Assembly (NCBI GenBank): GCA_946965045.2
Contig: OX337229.1
Coordinates: forward strand, 5,332,001-5,396,000
DNA length: 64,000 bases
Origin: Epithemia pelagica
Lineage: Eukaryota; Bacillariophyta; Bacillariophyceae; Surirellales; Surirellaceae
Direction of reading: 5' to 3'
Both the position numbers and the translations under genes were made by a program. The notes under the pieces were generated by a model that did not search any database, was not told the origin of the DNA, and was given only the letters and a program-made list of their open reading frames with translations. Shown piece after piece: positions 43,897 through 53,848 of this stretch. Each line of letters starts with the position of its first letter. Position 1 is the stretch's first letter.

Positions 43897-45228
43897 ATGG
43901 TGGCGGTGCTGCTGCTGCTTCGAGTGGATACCGTGGAGCTGTGGTGGCAGTCGAAGATCGCGTGGTCGTTCTTCTCCTTCCGCCATGCGACAAACGTTGA
44001 GTCACACAGCGTCATTATTGACGAGCGGCCACAACGACCACGACTGGACGAAAAATGGTCGTGCCCGAGGCTGTGCCCAATCCACGAATGCAACAATCAC
44101 GGAAACAAGCACGGAGGGTTGCATCCAAGCAACCACCATCACCAGCGACAACAGCACACCAGCAAGAAGAAAAAGAAGAACCAACAGGACATTCCAGAGA
44201 ATTGTTCCTCGAGTACTGCTAGTCGCTTTCATGTTTGGAATTATGACAAGAAACGACCTCCAACACATGCACATCCAGAACGTGATTTAGAGGAGGACGA
44301 CGACAAGCCCCATTCCGTTGACTCCAGGATTGTTTCTTCCACAGCCTCGTATTTGACCTCGTGTCTGACGGCTGCCTTTACCATTGGTTATGGTGTCGGA
44401 ACCTGGCCGCATCATTTGCCGACAAGCAGCAGCCGCAGGACAAGCAGGAGCAGTACAGATCGTGGGCGGGGAGACGAAACGGATGCCGAAACAGGATCAT
44501 TGTCCTGGTCCTTTTCGTCCGAGAATCCTCCTATCAGCCATAGCAGCCATGTCAGCACAAAAACGACTCTTCTTTCTCGCTCGCAAGTGGTGCGACAATT
44601 GCCACCCTGTGAATTTGTGCAGTTTCAATGTTGGTCTTGCCTGCAAGCACCGACTGGTGCGGCGACACAGGTGGCTGTCGTGCGGGCCGTGACACTGGCG
44701 TTGTCGTCGTGGGTGAGGAGTATTACTGCCATGGGTGGGAAACGACGAGGCAATCGCCATTCAAATAAGTACTACAATCACAAAACAGACACTCGTACAA
44801 ACCATGATCCTCCCTTGGGTTGGTCCTGGTTGTTTCAAACCTTTGGTGTCGAACAATTGCACGTGCAAGCCTTGGATCGAGCCTTGTCCAGCAATCTGCG
44901 CAACATTGTGTTGGATCGCTTGCAACAAACGGGTACCACGGCCCAAAACAAAAAAGCCTTGATGCGAATCCTCCACGAGTTGCCAGAAAAACCACAAGGA
45001 AAGGACTCCACAGACCTGGCCTGGTCCTTTCCAGAGTACTACTCGTCCCGTAATCGAAGAATGGTGGTGAACCAAACCGAGCCGAACCAGCAGCTGCAGC
45101 GTCACCCTAAGAGGTGGTGGTGGAACAAGAACCCGCATCACAACAAGATGTGGTGGCATGGCAAAAAGGACAAGACGAGCCTCGATCATTCTCCTTCTTT
45201 TTCTTTTAGCAACAATGATCCAAAATGA
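43897..45228 (+). CDS. Hypothetical protein with N-terminal signal anchor
   Basis: 443 residues from ATG 43897 (MVAVLLLLRVDTVELWW). The same frame opens earlier, but only at a GTG (43831). A short hydrophobic N-terminus is followed by His/Lys-rich polar sequence, a Ser-rich linker and a more ordered region (about 44590-45000: CEFVQFQCWSCLQAP, then WSWLFQTFGVEQLHVQALDRAL). The C-terminus is basic with a Trp/Asn/His-rich tail. No family recognised. The 1.4-kb uninterrupted frame and the helical segment near 44830-44990 support coding. The overlapping antisense frames are shorter and less protein-like. Confidence 0.5.
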   Translation: MVAVLLLLRVDTVELWWQSKIAWSFFSFRHATNVESHSVIIDERPQRPRLDEKWSCPRLCPIHECNNHGNKHGGLHPSNHHHQRQQHTSKKKKKNQQDIPENCSSSTASRFHVWNYDKKRPPTHAHPERDLEEDDDKPHSVDSRIVSSTASYLTSCLTAAFTIGYGVGTWPHHLPTSSSRRTSRSSTDRGRGDETDAETGSLSWSFSSENPPISHSSHVSTKTTLLSRSQVVRQLPPCEFVQFQCWSCLQAPTGAATQVAVVRAVTLALSSWVRSITAMGGKRRGNRHSNKYYNHKTDTRTNHDPPLGWSWLFQTFGVEQLHVQALDRALSSNLRNIVLDRLQQTGTTAQNKKALMRILHELPEKPQGKDSTDLAWSFPEYYSSRNRRMVVNQTEPNQQLQRHPKRWWWNKNPHHNKMWWHGKKDKTSLDHSPSFSFSNNDPK

Positions 45229-46126
45229 TTAGGAGTATATGATGTCGGTTCGTATGGTCAACGACCCTCCTCAGCAGGACCTTGTGGTTGTTTCTTCATG
45301 GTTCGCCCATGGCAAAACAATCCAAAATCAATCATTGGCCGCCATCACGCTGACCATGTTCTCTCTCTCATTCCCCCATAATTTGGCGGCGATAATGCGT
45401 AGATATCTCTTCCTCTTGTGGTTTTGGTTGGGGAACAGAAAAGTGCGGGGCAAAAACATCGCTACCATTCGCTATCGTCTAGCGACTACTGGTAGCGACT
45501 CCACTCCACTCCACTCGTATTCGGTGGAAGTGGAATCGTCATGGGGACACGAGCGAATGCAAGGTGCTTCTCGAGCTACCCTTTCCTCATCAATAGTAAT
45601 CGTAGGATTTCGCCCTCGTTTGGATGTTTGCGGGATAGATAAGTTCTGGCGAGCTTAGTAGTTTGGAACCAGTCCAACCATTCATGGTTCCCTTACTATG
45701 AACTAGAGGAATGATGTCGCATTCAAAGCAGGGAAATTTTGCAAACATCACATAATCTCTAGTTCATGTGGGCTCATCCACTACCACTAATACCTCTCTA
45801 CCTAGTAGAGGCGAGTCCTTCATCTCCCTGTCTACGACAATGGTAGTGCCGGCATTCAAAGCGATGAATATCATGTTGTGATTTTTGCCAATGATAGTGA
45901 CTATTTGTGTTTGAAGGCATTCATGGGCAACATGGATGAGGCCGAGGACGTACCTCTTGGACATTGCTGGAATGTAAGGTATTACCCTCTTATCCATCAA
46001 CAAGGAAACCTATACTCAACTTTTTCAAAATACTTGTACGGCAGGAACATGAAGACAAACAAAAACATGGTTACTTCTGAATTAGATTCAACATAGTAGA
46101 TCCTTCGACTGTGGCTGACCTAGCAC
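45229..46126. other. Intergenic, no feature seen
   Basis: Between the hypothetical protein gene and the 3' end of the split EF-hand gene. A 139-codon plus frame at 45239-45658 has no recognisable features. Confidence 0.5.
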
Positions 46127-46309
46127 TTAGGAGAGACCAAACACCATCATGGCCATTCCAATCCCAAACACCAGTGAGAACGGATTCATGGACAGTGTCA
46201 CACTCGCACCCGACACTAAGGAGGTCTGGTTGTTGTTGGCAGACAAGGATGACTGGAACAAGTTCTCAAATTCCGTCCGTGTAAAACAAGTATCGGCTCC
46301 ACTCTCCTC
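46127..46309 (-). pseudogene. 3' fragment of EF-hand membrane protein gene, cut off by Copia element 2
   Basis: On the minus strand, 46309 down to the TAA at 46129-46127 encodes about 60 residues: SGADTCFTRTEFENLF, a polar linker, then a C-terminal hydrophobic segment (PFSLVFGIGMAMMVFGLS). If the retrotransposon and one copy of its 5-bp target duplication are removed, this reads in frame with the end of the EF-hand coding sequence at 54601. It is therefore the displaced C-terminus of that gene, now 8.3 kb away. Confidence 0.85.
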
Positions 46310-47067
46310 TGTTAGGATTCTCACCGAAAACTAGGTGGTGAAACCTACAACTCATCGAATGATGCTAGTATTTTATGGCATCCGATGACATTTTCCTAAA
46401 AGTGAGAAAAGAATGTCGGCATGCTCGCGAAACTATAAATTTGGCCACGGCATGCTCGCAGTGCACGCGTTATCGGCGACCGCTCGGATATTAACTATGG
46501 CCCAACACGTGCGCGCCCAAAACTATCAAGTGCGCGCCTCTACTATCCGAGTACGCGCATCCACGATTCGACCTAACGGTCTATGTAATCAAAGCACGAA
46601 TCACGATCACGCGAGACCATAACTCTGTTCCCACAAATCCAAGAATGCAAACAGCAACGCGTCCAGGACAAGACTTATACCACGACAAAGCAAGAGCTGT
46701 TGCATCCCATACATGTTATCCATCACCCTATACATTCAATACACACCAATGCCGGTCTACTCCAACCAGTGAGGACCTATCACACCAGATCCATGGCCGT
46801 ATACAAGAGCCAGGACTTCGGCACCATCAACCACCTTAGTTAGTAATCATCTCGCAATCATTAATATCACCATTTTAACACTCATCTTAAGACTAACCTC
46901 TTATCAGTGGACCGACTGCCCCCACCCACGGCGGACTTCGACTTGCAACTCTTCTCTGACCCGTGGAGGATTGTTGTATCGGTTGGTGATTCGATTGTCG
47001 GCTCAGCGAGCCTTTTACCTATCCTACCTATCTGTCTAACCCCTGTTGAATCGAGAGAAGTTTATCA
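46310..47067 (+). repeat. 5' LTR of Copia element 2
   Basis: 758 bp, starts TGTTAGGATT and ends GTTTATCA; same as 53843-54600 by eye. Short frames inside it occur in both LTRs and are not supported as genes. Several GCGCGC/CGCGC-rich strings lie at 46480-46560 and may be part of the promoter. Confidence 0.95.
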
Positions 47068-47105
47068 GATTAACAGTCTCATCGTTTATTTCCGAGAAGC
47101 TTTCG

Positions 47106-47861
47106 ATGTCTCACGACGATTCCAACCTCTCTATTCGACACATCTTTCATTCCTTCCAACAAAGCGGGGAGGAACTCCATCCACCCGTGGCCCATCCGGG
47201 CGAGCCCTTGGTTGAAACTCCGAAACAGACCCCGACTCAGGCCAGTGCTCCGAATCCCTTCCAGACCCCGGACCAAGTGGTCCAGCCTCCTTCGATCCCG
47301 ACTCAACCTTCGACTCCGCCTCGCCGTTTGAACCCTACTCGCACCCGACGTACGAGCCGTCTTCTTACTGCGCATATCCGACACTTCCGCGAGCCGACTG
47401 AGTCGACTACCGACCCCGACGTGATCCGTTCCACAACCGAACGCGAGATCGATTTCCAGTCCGTCCAACCCGTGACTGACCTTGAGGACATCCAACGACT
47501 TCTCGACCTCTTGAACCAGTGCTCGAGACGCCGTTTCATTGTCCAAGCCCTGTTGGGCAACCCTGTGGAACCCATCCGTATTCGATTCATCTCCTTTGAA
47601 CGTCCAACCAACTACTTCCACACCATCTGGATCGTCAACTCGACGACGAATCCGCTACCTACCCCGACTACTCGTCTCGACGAGTACGTCTCCTTTGTTC
47701 ACGAGATCCATCTCTGCCAGGATTTCCGTGCGACTATCTACCCTCTCTTCACTCAACACGTGAACCACTTGTTGGAAGACGACGACGTTGAAGAACTAGC
47801 CACTACAGTGACCGACTCCGCATCTCGTCTTCAGTACCGAACCGAAAGTGACCAAGAATAA
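47106..47861 (+). CDS. Extra ORF of Copia element 2, upstream of gag-pol
   Basis: 251 residues from ATG 47106 (MSHDDSNLSIRHIF), starting 38 bp after the 5' LTR. No known domain. Residues 25-85 are Pro/Thr/Gln-rich with an Arg-rich cluster (RRLNPTRTRRTSRLL). The C-terminal 150 residues look globular (DLEDIQRLLDLLNQCSRRRF...FHTIWIVNS) and end acidic. It does not resemble Gag, which begins the separate ORF at 48176. Standard Copia elements have no such ORF. It could be a captured host gene or an element-specific regulatory or nucleic-acid-binding protein. A 314-bp gap with short repeats separates it from gag-pol, in a different frame. Confidence 0.75.
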   Translation: MSHDDSNLSIRHIFHSFQQSGEELHPPVAHPGEPLVETPKQTPTQASAPNPFQTPDQVVQPPSIPTQPSTPPRRLNPTRTRRTSRLLTAHIRHFREPTESTTDPDVIRSTTEREIDFQSVQPVTDLEDIQRLLDLLNQCSRRRFIVQALLGNPVEPIRIRFISFERPTNYFHTIWIVNSTTNPLPTPTTRLDEYVSFVHEIHLCQDFRATIYPLFTQHVNHLLEDDDVEELATTVTDSASRLQYRTESDQE

Positions 47862-48175
47862 GTAACTTTACGTAGTTTCTACACCAAACCAGACACAAGA
47901 CCGAGTTCCGCACATCCGGGTACCCTTGGTCGCACAACACGCCACACATTCCCATCAAATCGCGAAAATTCGGCGAAAATTTGTTGAAACTCGGCGAAAA
48001 TTTGTCGGAATCAACGGAAATTTCCAGGAGTCGCACATCACAACACACATCCGGGTATCATATACGTGGTACATACGTGGCACACGTGGTACATCCGGGT
48101 TCACATCACATCACACATTAAATAAACCACATCACACCGCACATTAAATAAACATCGAACCAACCAAATAACACC
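47862..48175 (+). promoter_or_regulatory. Repeat-rich spacer between the extra ORF and gag-pol
   Basis: Contains two copies of TCGGCGAAAATTTGT (47970-47984 and 47991-48005, 21 bp apart), three ACATCCGGGT strings (about 47912, 48047 and 48091), three ACGTGG strings (about 48064-48090) and two CACATTAAATAAAC (48114-48127 and 48140-48153). This may be an internal promoter or a translation signal for the downstream gag-pol, which is too far from the LTR to be read by simple scanning past the first ORF. The function is inferred. Confidence 0.45.
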
Positions 48176-51100
48176 ATGGATCCTCAAACACCCAAGACAC
48201 CGTTTACTCCTTCTGAGGACAAGTCAAGTCATATAACCAATCAAGATCTCTTCGACCATATAACTAAAGGCATCTTTGGTTGTAATGATGAACGAGCCCA
48301 ATCACTTCAAAAGTGGATGCGACATCATGGTTTTGAACATATCCTTCATGTCCTCGACCATGTTGCAACTGATCCCGAGGAGACACTCAAGGATCTCATG
48401 CAATACAAGGTTGGAAAACAAGTCAACGACCTACAGACAAGTACAAGATTACAACTCAAACTAATGGCATATTGGTTACTACAACAACGGCAACTCCAAC
48501 ATGGAAAACTACCCCGTGCTACATGGATGAACCTCACGAGGGACCAATATGACGATTGGAGGATCAACACCGACTTTACCAAGTCTGGTATGAACCAAGA
48601 CCCAGTTTCTCCTCTGAAATCACCTGCACACTCCGTATCATCCCGATCTCCCACTACATCCTCTACAACATCTCAATCCATGTTAGATCTCTCTGCTTTC
48701 AAGAAAGGAACCAAAAGAGATGCAACAGCATTTGAATCATTCAAAGACGAACGATACTTTGATTCGTTTTGGCGTGTATTCAAATCAACTGCGAAAGCAC
48801 AAGGATTGTCGAATGTTCTTGATTTCGATTACAAGGTACCCAAGGATGACGAATGCGCAGAGTTACTTTTCCGAGAACAACAAGTCTTTGTCTATTCTGT
48901 ACTTGTACGTATTATCCAAACCGACCAAGGAAGAGCATATGTTCGAGAACATGAACATGATGAAGATGCAAGAGCCGTCTTGAAGAAACTCCATGTTCTA
49001 CACACTGAATCTGATCTAGCTAAGCGAGAAGTGTTACGCCTAACAAGCTACATTTCGAATCTTCGACTGGATGACTCTTGGCGTGGTACAACTCGTCAGT
49101 TTCTCCTACATTTTCAAGAACAGCTACGACTTCTGGATAACCTTGTACCACTGTCGGATCGTATCCATGACCATACAAGGATGACCTTCCTTATGCAAGC
49201 TGTTGAAAAGGTACCTGATTTAAGACGAGTCAAGATCTTGGATAACGTTGTCAACACAAAATCTGGAGCCAAGTCTCTCTGTTATCAATCATATTTCCGC
49301 CTGCTTCTTGATGCTGCTTTTGACCATGACCAAGCTACCCGAACTTCTGCGTCTAACCGCCGTCGTCATGTAAAGCAACATGAATTTCAGTTGGATGAAC
49401 CTTTTGAACCAGTGGAGCCCCCTGACTACCAGATCAACAACACGAATATCCAATCCGAAAAGTCCTCAACTTCGTCAAAAATCAGCCTTCCAAGAGATGT
49501 ATGGTTTAAACTCTCTGAAGAGGATCGGCAAATCATTGTCGACTTCAATAAATCCGTCCAAGATTCCCCGACAACTCCACGCAAGGTCCAAACACATTCT
49601 CTTGACATTGATCCTGAACCGGACCCTGATCCTGATGCCAACAACATTGGTGATACCCATCAAGATGCACCAGAACAAGATCCATTCGATACATCCTCTG
49701 ATCCGGTTACCCAGTTCGTACACCAGGCTATCGCATCGACAGATATCAATCATCCAGCATCTGACCTCAGCAACATCTTGTCAACTTCTACGACAAAGTC
49801 AAGTCCTAAAGTCAAGTTCAAGTCTTCTGCTGATCACAAGCAAAAGGTTCATATGTCACGATATCTATTCTCCCGCAAATCCACCTTTTCTGGTAATCAA
49901 CTCATCGATCGAGGTGCCAATGGAGGCCTTGCAGGATCTGACATGCGTATCCTTGCCAAAACCGGACGTCATATTACCATCGTAGGTATTGACAATCATG
50001 AATTGACTGGCCTTCCAGTTGTTACCTGTGCTGCCAAGTTTGATACAAGTGATGGACCCATTATTGGTATCTTCAATGAGTATGCCCACTATGGAAAGGG
50101 TTTATCTATCCATGCCCCAGCGCAATTTGAACATTTCGGCCTATCTGTCGACGAACGATCCGTCAAGGTTGATGGCAAACAACGCATTACTACCCTTGAT
50201 GGACGCGCATTGCCCTTACGAATCAAGGATGGCCTTGCATACATTCAATCTCTGGGAATCCCTTCTGATGACGATATGGATAAATATCCGCATATTGTGT
50301 TCACTTCACCCCATATCTGGGATCCTTCTGTACTTGACCATACCCATCCAGACCCCCATCAAGACCCTGCACCGAACTGGACATCTGTGGAGACTGATGG
50401 TAGTATGGAAACGTACCCCTATGACCAATATGGGGAGTATACCGATCGCGTTGTATGCACTTTGAATCTCCTCCTTGATCTCCCATATGATCATGGCCCC
50501 GATACACCTTCCTTCTTTTCCATCTATGCTGATCAAGATGGCAACGACCCCACACTTCATGCGTCTGTCCACAAACTCTACAAGGAACAATACGACTGGA
50601 AGAAATTTCGCCCTTTCTTTGGGTGGCAATCGGAAGACGTAATCGCCGATACGTTCAAGCATACAACTCGTCATGGACACATTTCCTTTGACCAGGATAC
50701 CTTGAAGAAACACTTTAAGGCCCGGAATCCTATCCTTAACCTCCCACGACGGCATGAACCCGTTGCCACTGACTCCATCTTCTCCGACACCCCGGCTGTT
50801 AACCATGGTGGCAAGATTGCTCAGATTTTTGTTGGTCGTGATACTTTGGTTACTGACATTTATGGTATCAAGTCTACCAAGCAATTCGTCAATACCCTCC
50901 AGGATAACATTCGTACACGTGGTGTCATGGAGACTTTGATCAGTGATGGTGGTTCGTCACTTATTTCCCACAAGGTCAAGGATATTCTTCGCACCCTTCT
51001 GATTGGTGAATACCGTTCCGAGCCCTATCATCAACACCAGAACAAAGCTGAGAACCGCTACCAGACCGTTAAGCGTATGACCAATGCTATCATGAATGCC

Positions 51101-53848
51101 TCCGGTTGCCCTGCTTCTGCATGGTTACTTTGTTTAGAATATGTGTGTGACCTCCTCAATCACACTTCCTCTCCCACCCACTCTGGCCGCACCCCTCTTG
51201 AGGCTCTTACCGGTACCCCACCCGACATTACCCATCTCCTTTTCTTTCCTTTCTGGGATGAGGTCTACTATCGTGTCGACCCTTCTGAACCTACCTCCGG
51301 TTCTTACCCTTCGTCTCCCGACGAGAAGATTGGCCACTGGGTTGGTTTTGCCCACAATGTTGGTGATGCCTTTACTTGGAAGATCCTCACTGCCGACAAC
51401 GTCCTCATCTACCGTTCCGCTGTCCGTCGCGTTGCCTCCACTACCCCCAACCTTCGTGTGGATATCTCTTCAGGGGAGGAGTCGCCGCATAAACCCACTG
51501 GTGACACTGTCTTTATTCGCAGCAGAAGTGAAGACCCATCCACACCTATGCCAACAATTGACTACGACGATTTAGTTGGACGCACATTCCTTTGTGACAC
51601 TGAAGAGAATGGGGAGCGCCACCGAGCACGAGTAATCAAACGAGTTGTCGACCTGGAACAAGAGGCAACCAAACAAGAAGATCGACTCAAATATATCTTT
51701 CGCAAGTCTAACTCCAATGTTGATGAGATGATCTCCTACAACCAGCTCATGGAATACATTGAAAGGGATAATCAAGCCCAAACGACAGGGGATAGTCTCT
51801 TCCGATTCAGAGACGTTATTGCACACCAAGGACCTTTGAACTCAAGCGACCCAGACTATAAAGGGAGTAAATATAATGTCCTTGTTGATTGGGAGACTGG
51901 GGAGACGACATACGAACCACTATCTCTTATTGCAAATGATGACCCCATCACAGTCGCCATCTATGCCAAGAAAAATGGTTTGCTGGATCTACCTGGATGG
52001 AAACATCTCAAGCGATATGTCAAGACAAGCAAAAGACTCATTCGAGCAGCTAAACAATCCAGGATCAAACAAGTTCGTCGCTCTATCAAGTACAAGTTTG
52101 GTTTCCAAGTACCTCGCACCTATGAAGAAGCAGTGGAACTAGACAAGCAATTTGGGAACACGAAATGGCAAGACGCAACAGAATTGGAACTCTCACAGAT
52201 CCAATCGTATAACACTTTCAAGGACCATGGAAAAGCCAAGTTCATTAATGGGAAATTGGCCAATGCACCAGAAGGATATCATAAGATAAGAGTACATCTG
52301 GTCTTTGATGTCAAGCATGACGGAAGGCACAAGGCACGACTTGTCGCAGATGGACATCTCACCAAGGAACCCGTTGAGACCATCTATTCAGGGGTTGTCT
52401 CCATTCGCAACCTTCGCATTGCCATATTTCTTGGAACCATGAACGACATGGAAATATGGGGAGCAGATATTGGGAACGCATACCTAGAAGCATTGACAGG
52501 AGAGAAGATTTTCATCATTGCAGGACCAGAGTTCAAGGAGTTAGAAGGACATATCTTGATCATCTACAAGGCATTATATGGTCTCAAATCCTCAGGTGCT
52601 CGCTGGCATGACAAACTGTTTGATGTTCTCATTGATATGGGATTTTCTCCAAGCAAGGCTGACCCTGATATCTGGATGAAGAAGGCTCCTGGAGAAGACT
52701 GTTATGAATATATCGCTGTATATGTTGATGACTTAGCTATCGTTGCCATGGACCCTGAAGCTGTCTGCAAGATCTTTACAGACAAATACAACTTCAAACT
52801 CAAAGGAGTCGGACCTATCGAGTATCATTTGGGGTGTCGTTATACCACAGATCCAGACGGTACACTTGTGTCTGACCCACGAAGGTACATCGAGAAGATG
52901 ATGGATACCTATGAGCGATTGTTCAATGAGAAACCCAAGAAAGCAAAGCCGCCAGTCATTGCTAACGATCATCCTGAACTCGATGACTCTGAGCTCTTAG
53001 ATGAAGAGGGGACCCAGCATTTCCAGACTCTTATTGGACAACTGCAATGGCTAATTACCATTGGCCGTTTTGATGTCTTTCCTGCTACCATGACTCTATC
53101 AAGGTTCAGAGCTGCTCCAAGGATTGGTCATTTGAAGCGAGCTAAACGCATCTATGGATACCTCATGTCATTTCCTGATGGGTCTATCAGATTCCGCACT
53201 GGGGAGCCAGATTTATCAGCTTTACCTATCCAAGAATACGATTGGAGTCGTACCGTATACATGGACGCCAAGGAACGTATCCCTGAGGACTGTCCAACCC
53301 CACTTGGGCGTTTTGTGACAACTATACATTATGTCGACGCAAATCTCATGCATGATATGGTTACTGGGAAAGCAGTTACAGCCATCCTGCATTTTGTAAA
53401 TGGTACACCCGTGGACTGGTACAGTAAGCGACAAGCCACAGTGGAAACAGCCACGTATGGATCTGAATTTGTTGCCGCAAGGACTGCAGTTGATCAGATC
53501 ACGGAGCTACGCCTTACACTCCGATACTTGGGAGTCCCTCTGCGAGAGAAGAGTTACATGTTTGGAGATAACCGCTCTGTCGTTATCAATAGCACCACAC
53601 CACACTCAATCATCTCCAAGAGGCACCATCTCCTATCCTATCACCGAGTCCGTGAAGCTATCGCTGCAAAGTACGTCGCATTCTACTGGAAAGATGGAAA
53701 GACAAACCCAGCTGATATCCTCAGCAAACATTGGGAATTCGCCGCAGTTTGGCCCATGCTCAGATCTTTGTTATTCTGGAGAGGAAAAATCCAGGAAAGT
53801 GATGAGGGAATTGACAATCCTCATTCGAAGAATTGTGGGGAGTGTTAG
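48176..53848 (+). CDS. gag-pol: Gag-Pol polyprotein of Copia element 2
   Basis: 1890 residues in one frame, ATG 48176 in CACCATGG context. Residues 1-450 form the Gag part, without an obvious CCHC knuckle. The protease active site is D578 (LIDRGANGG, DRG-like). Integrase has D866, D924 and E959 (DD35E), but no H-H-C-C zinc domain is visible before it. Reverse transcriptase has YVDD at about 1516-1519. RNase H is C-terminal (ILHFVNGTPVDWYSKRQ, then GDNRSV and the NPADILSKHW end). The last codon and TAG stop are the first six bases of the 3' LTR. The enzyme set is complete and uninterrupted, so the element is probably competent. Confidence 0.95.
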   Translation: MDPQTPKTPFTPSEDKSSHITNQDLFDHITKGIFGCNDERAQSLQKWMRHHGFEHILHVLDHVATDPEETLKDLMQYKVGKQVNDLQTSTRLQLKLMAYWLLQQRQLQHGKLPRATWMNLTRDQYDDWRINTDFTKSGMNQDPVSPLKSPAHSVSSRSPTTSSTTSQSMLDLSAFKKGTKRDATAFESFKDERYFDSFWRVFKSTAKAQGLSNVLDFDYKVPKDDECAELLFREQQVFVYSVLVRIIQTDQGRAYVREHEHDEDARAVLKKLHVLHTESDLAKREVLRLTSYISNLRLDDSWRGTTRQFLLHFQEQLRLLDNLVPLSDRIHDHTRMTFLMQAVEKVPDLRRVKILDNVVNTKSGAKSLCYQSYFRLLLDAAFDHDQATRTSASNRRRHVKQHEFQLDEPFEPVEPPDYQINNTNIQSEKSSTSSKISLPRDVWFKLSEEDRQIIVDFNKSVQDSPTTPRKVQTHSLDIDPEPDPDPDANNIGDTHQDAPEQDPFDTSSDPVTQFVHQAIASTDINHPASDLSNILSTSTTKSSPKVKFKSSADHKQKVHMSRYLFSRKSTFSGNQLIDRGANGGLAGSDMRILAKTGRHITIVGIDNHELTGLPVVTCAAKFDTSDGPIIGIFNEYAHYGKGLSIHAPAQFEHFGLSVDERSVKVDGKQRITTLDGRALPLRIKDGLAYIQSLGIPSDDDMDKYPHIVFTSPHIWDPSVLDHTHPDPHQDPAPNWTSVETDGSMETYPYDQYGEYTDRVVCTLNLLLDLPYDHGPDTPSFFSIYADQDGNDPTLHASVHKLYKEQYDWKKFRPFFGWQSEDVIADTFKHTTRHGHISFDQDTLKKHFKARNPILNLPRRHEPVATDSIFSDTPAVNHGGKIAQIFVGRDTLVTDIYGIKSTKQFVNTLQDNIRTRGVMETLISDGGSSLISHKVKDILRTLLIGEYRSEPYHQHQNKAENRYQTVKRMTNAIMNASGCPASAWLLCLEYVCDLLNHTSSPTHSGRTPLEALTGTPPDITHLLFFPFWDEVYYRVDPSEPTSGSYPSSPDEKIGHWVGFAHNVGDAFTWKILTADNVLIYRSAVRRVASTTPNLRVDISSGEESPHKPTGDTVFIRSRSEDPSTPMPTIDYDDLVGRTFLCDTEENGERHRARVIKRVVDLEQEATKQEDRLKYIFRKSNSNVDEMISYNQLMEYIERDNQAQTTGDSLFRFRDVIAHQGPLNSSDPDYKGSKYNVLVDWETGETTYEPLSLIANDDPITVAIYAKKNGLLDLPGWKHLKRYVKTSKRLIRAAKQSRIKQVRRSIKYKFGFQVPRTYEEAVELDKQFGNTKWQDATELELSQIQSYNTFKDHGKAKFINGKLANAPEGYHKIRVHLVFDVKHDGRHKARLVADGHLTKEPVETIYSGVVSIRNLRIAIFLGTMNDMEIWGADIGNAYLEALTGEKIFIIAGPEFKELEGHILIIYKALYGLKSSGARWHDKLFDVLIDMGFSPSKADPDIWMKKAPGEDCYEYIAVYVDDLAIVAMDPEAVCKIFTDKYNFKLKGVGPIEYHLGCRYTTDPDGTLVSDPRRYIEKMMDTYERLFNEKPKKAKPPVIANDHPELDDSELLDEEGTQHFQTLIGQLQWLITIGRFDVFPATMTLSRFRAAPRIGHLKRAKRIYGYLMSFPDGSIRFRTGEPDLSALPIQEYDWSRTVYMDAKERIPEDCPTPLGRFVTTIHYVDANLMHDMVTGKAVTAILHFVNGTPVDWYSKRQATVETATYGSEFVAARTAVDQITELRLTLRYLGVPLREKSYMFGDNRSVVINSTTPHSIISKRHHLLSYHRVREAIAAKYVAFYWKDGKTNPADILSKHWEFAAVWPMLRSLLFWRGKIQESDEGIDNPHSKNCGEC
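53835..53842 (+). promoter_or_regulatory. Polypurine tract of Copia element 2
   Basis: GTGGGGAG directly abuts the TG of the 3' LTR and lies inside the end of the gag-pol reading frame. Confidence 0.65.

Noticed and set aside
46413-46839. Two short frames repeated identically at 53946-54372
   Set aside because: They are inside the LTRs of Copia element 2; repetition reflects LTR identity, not gene conservation.
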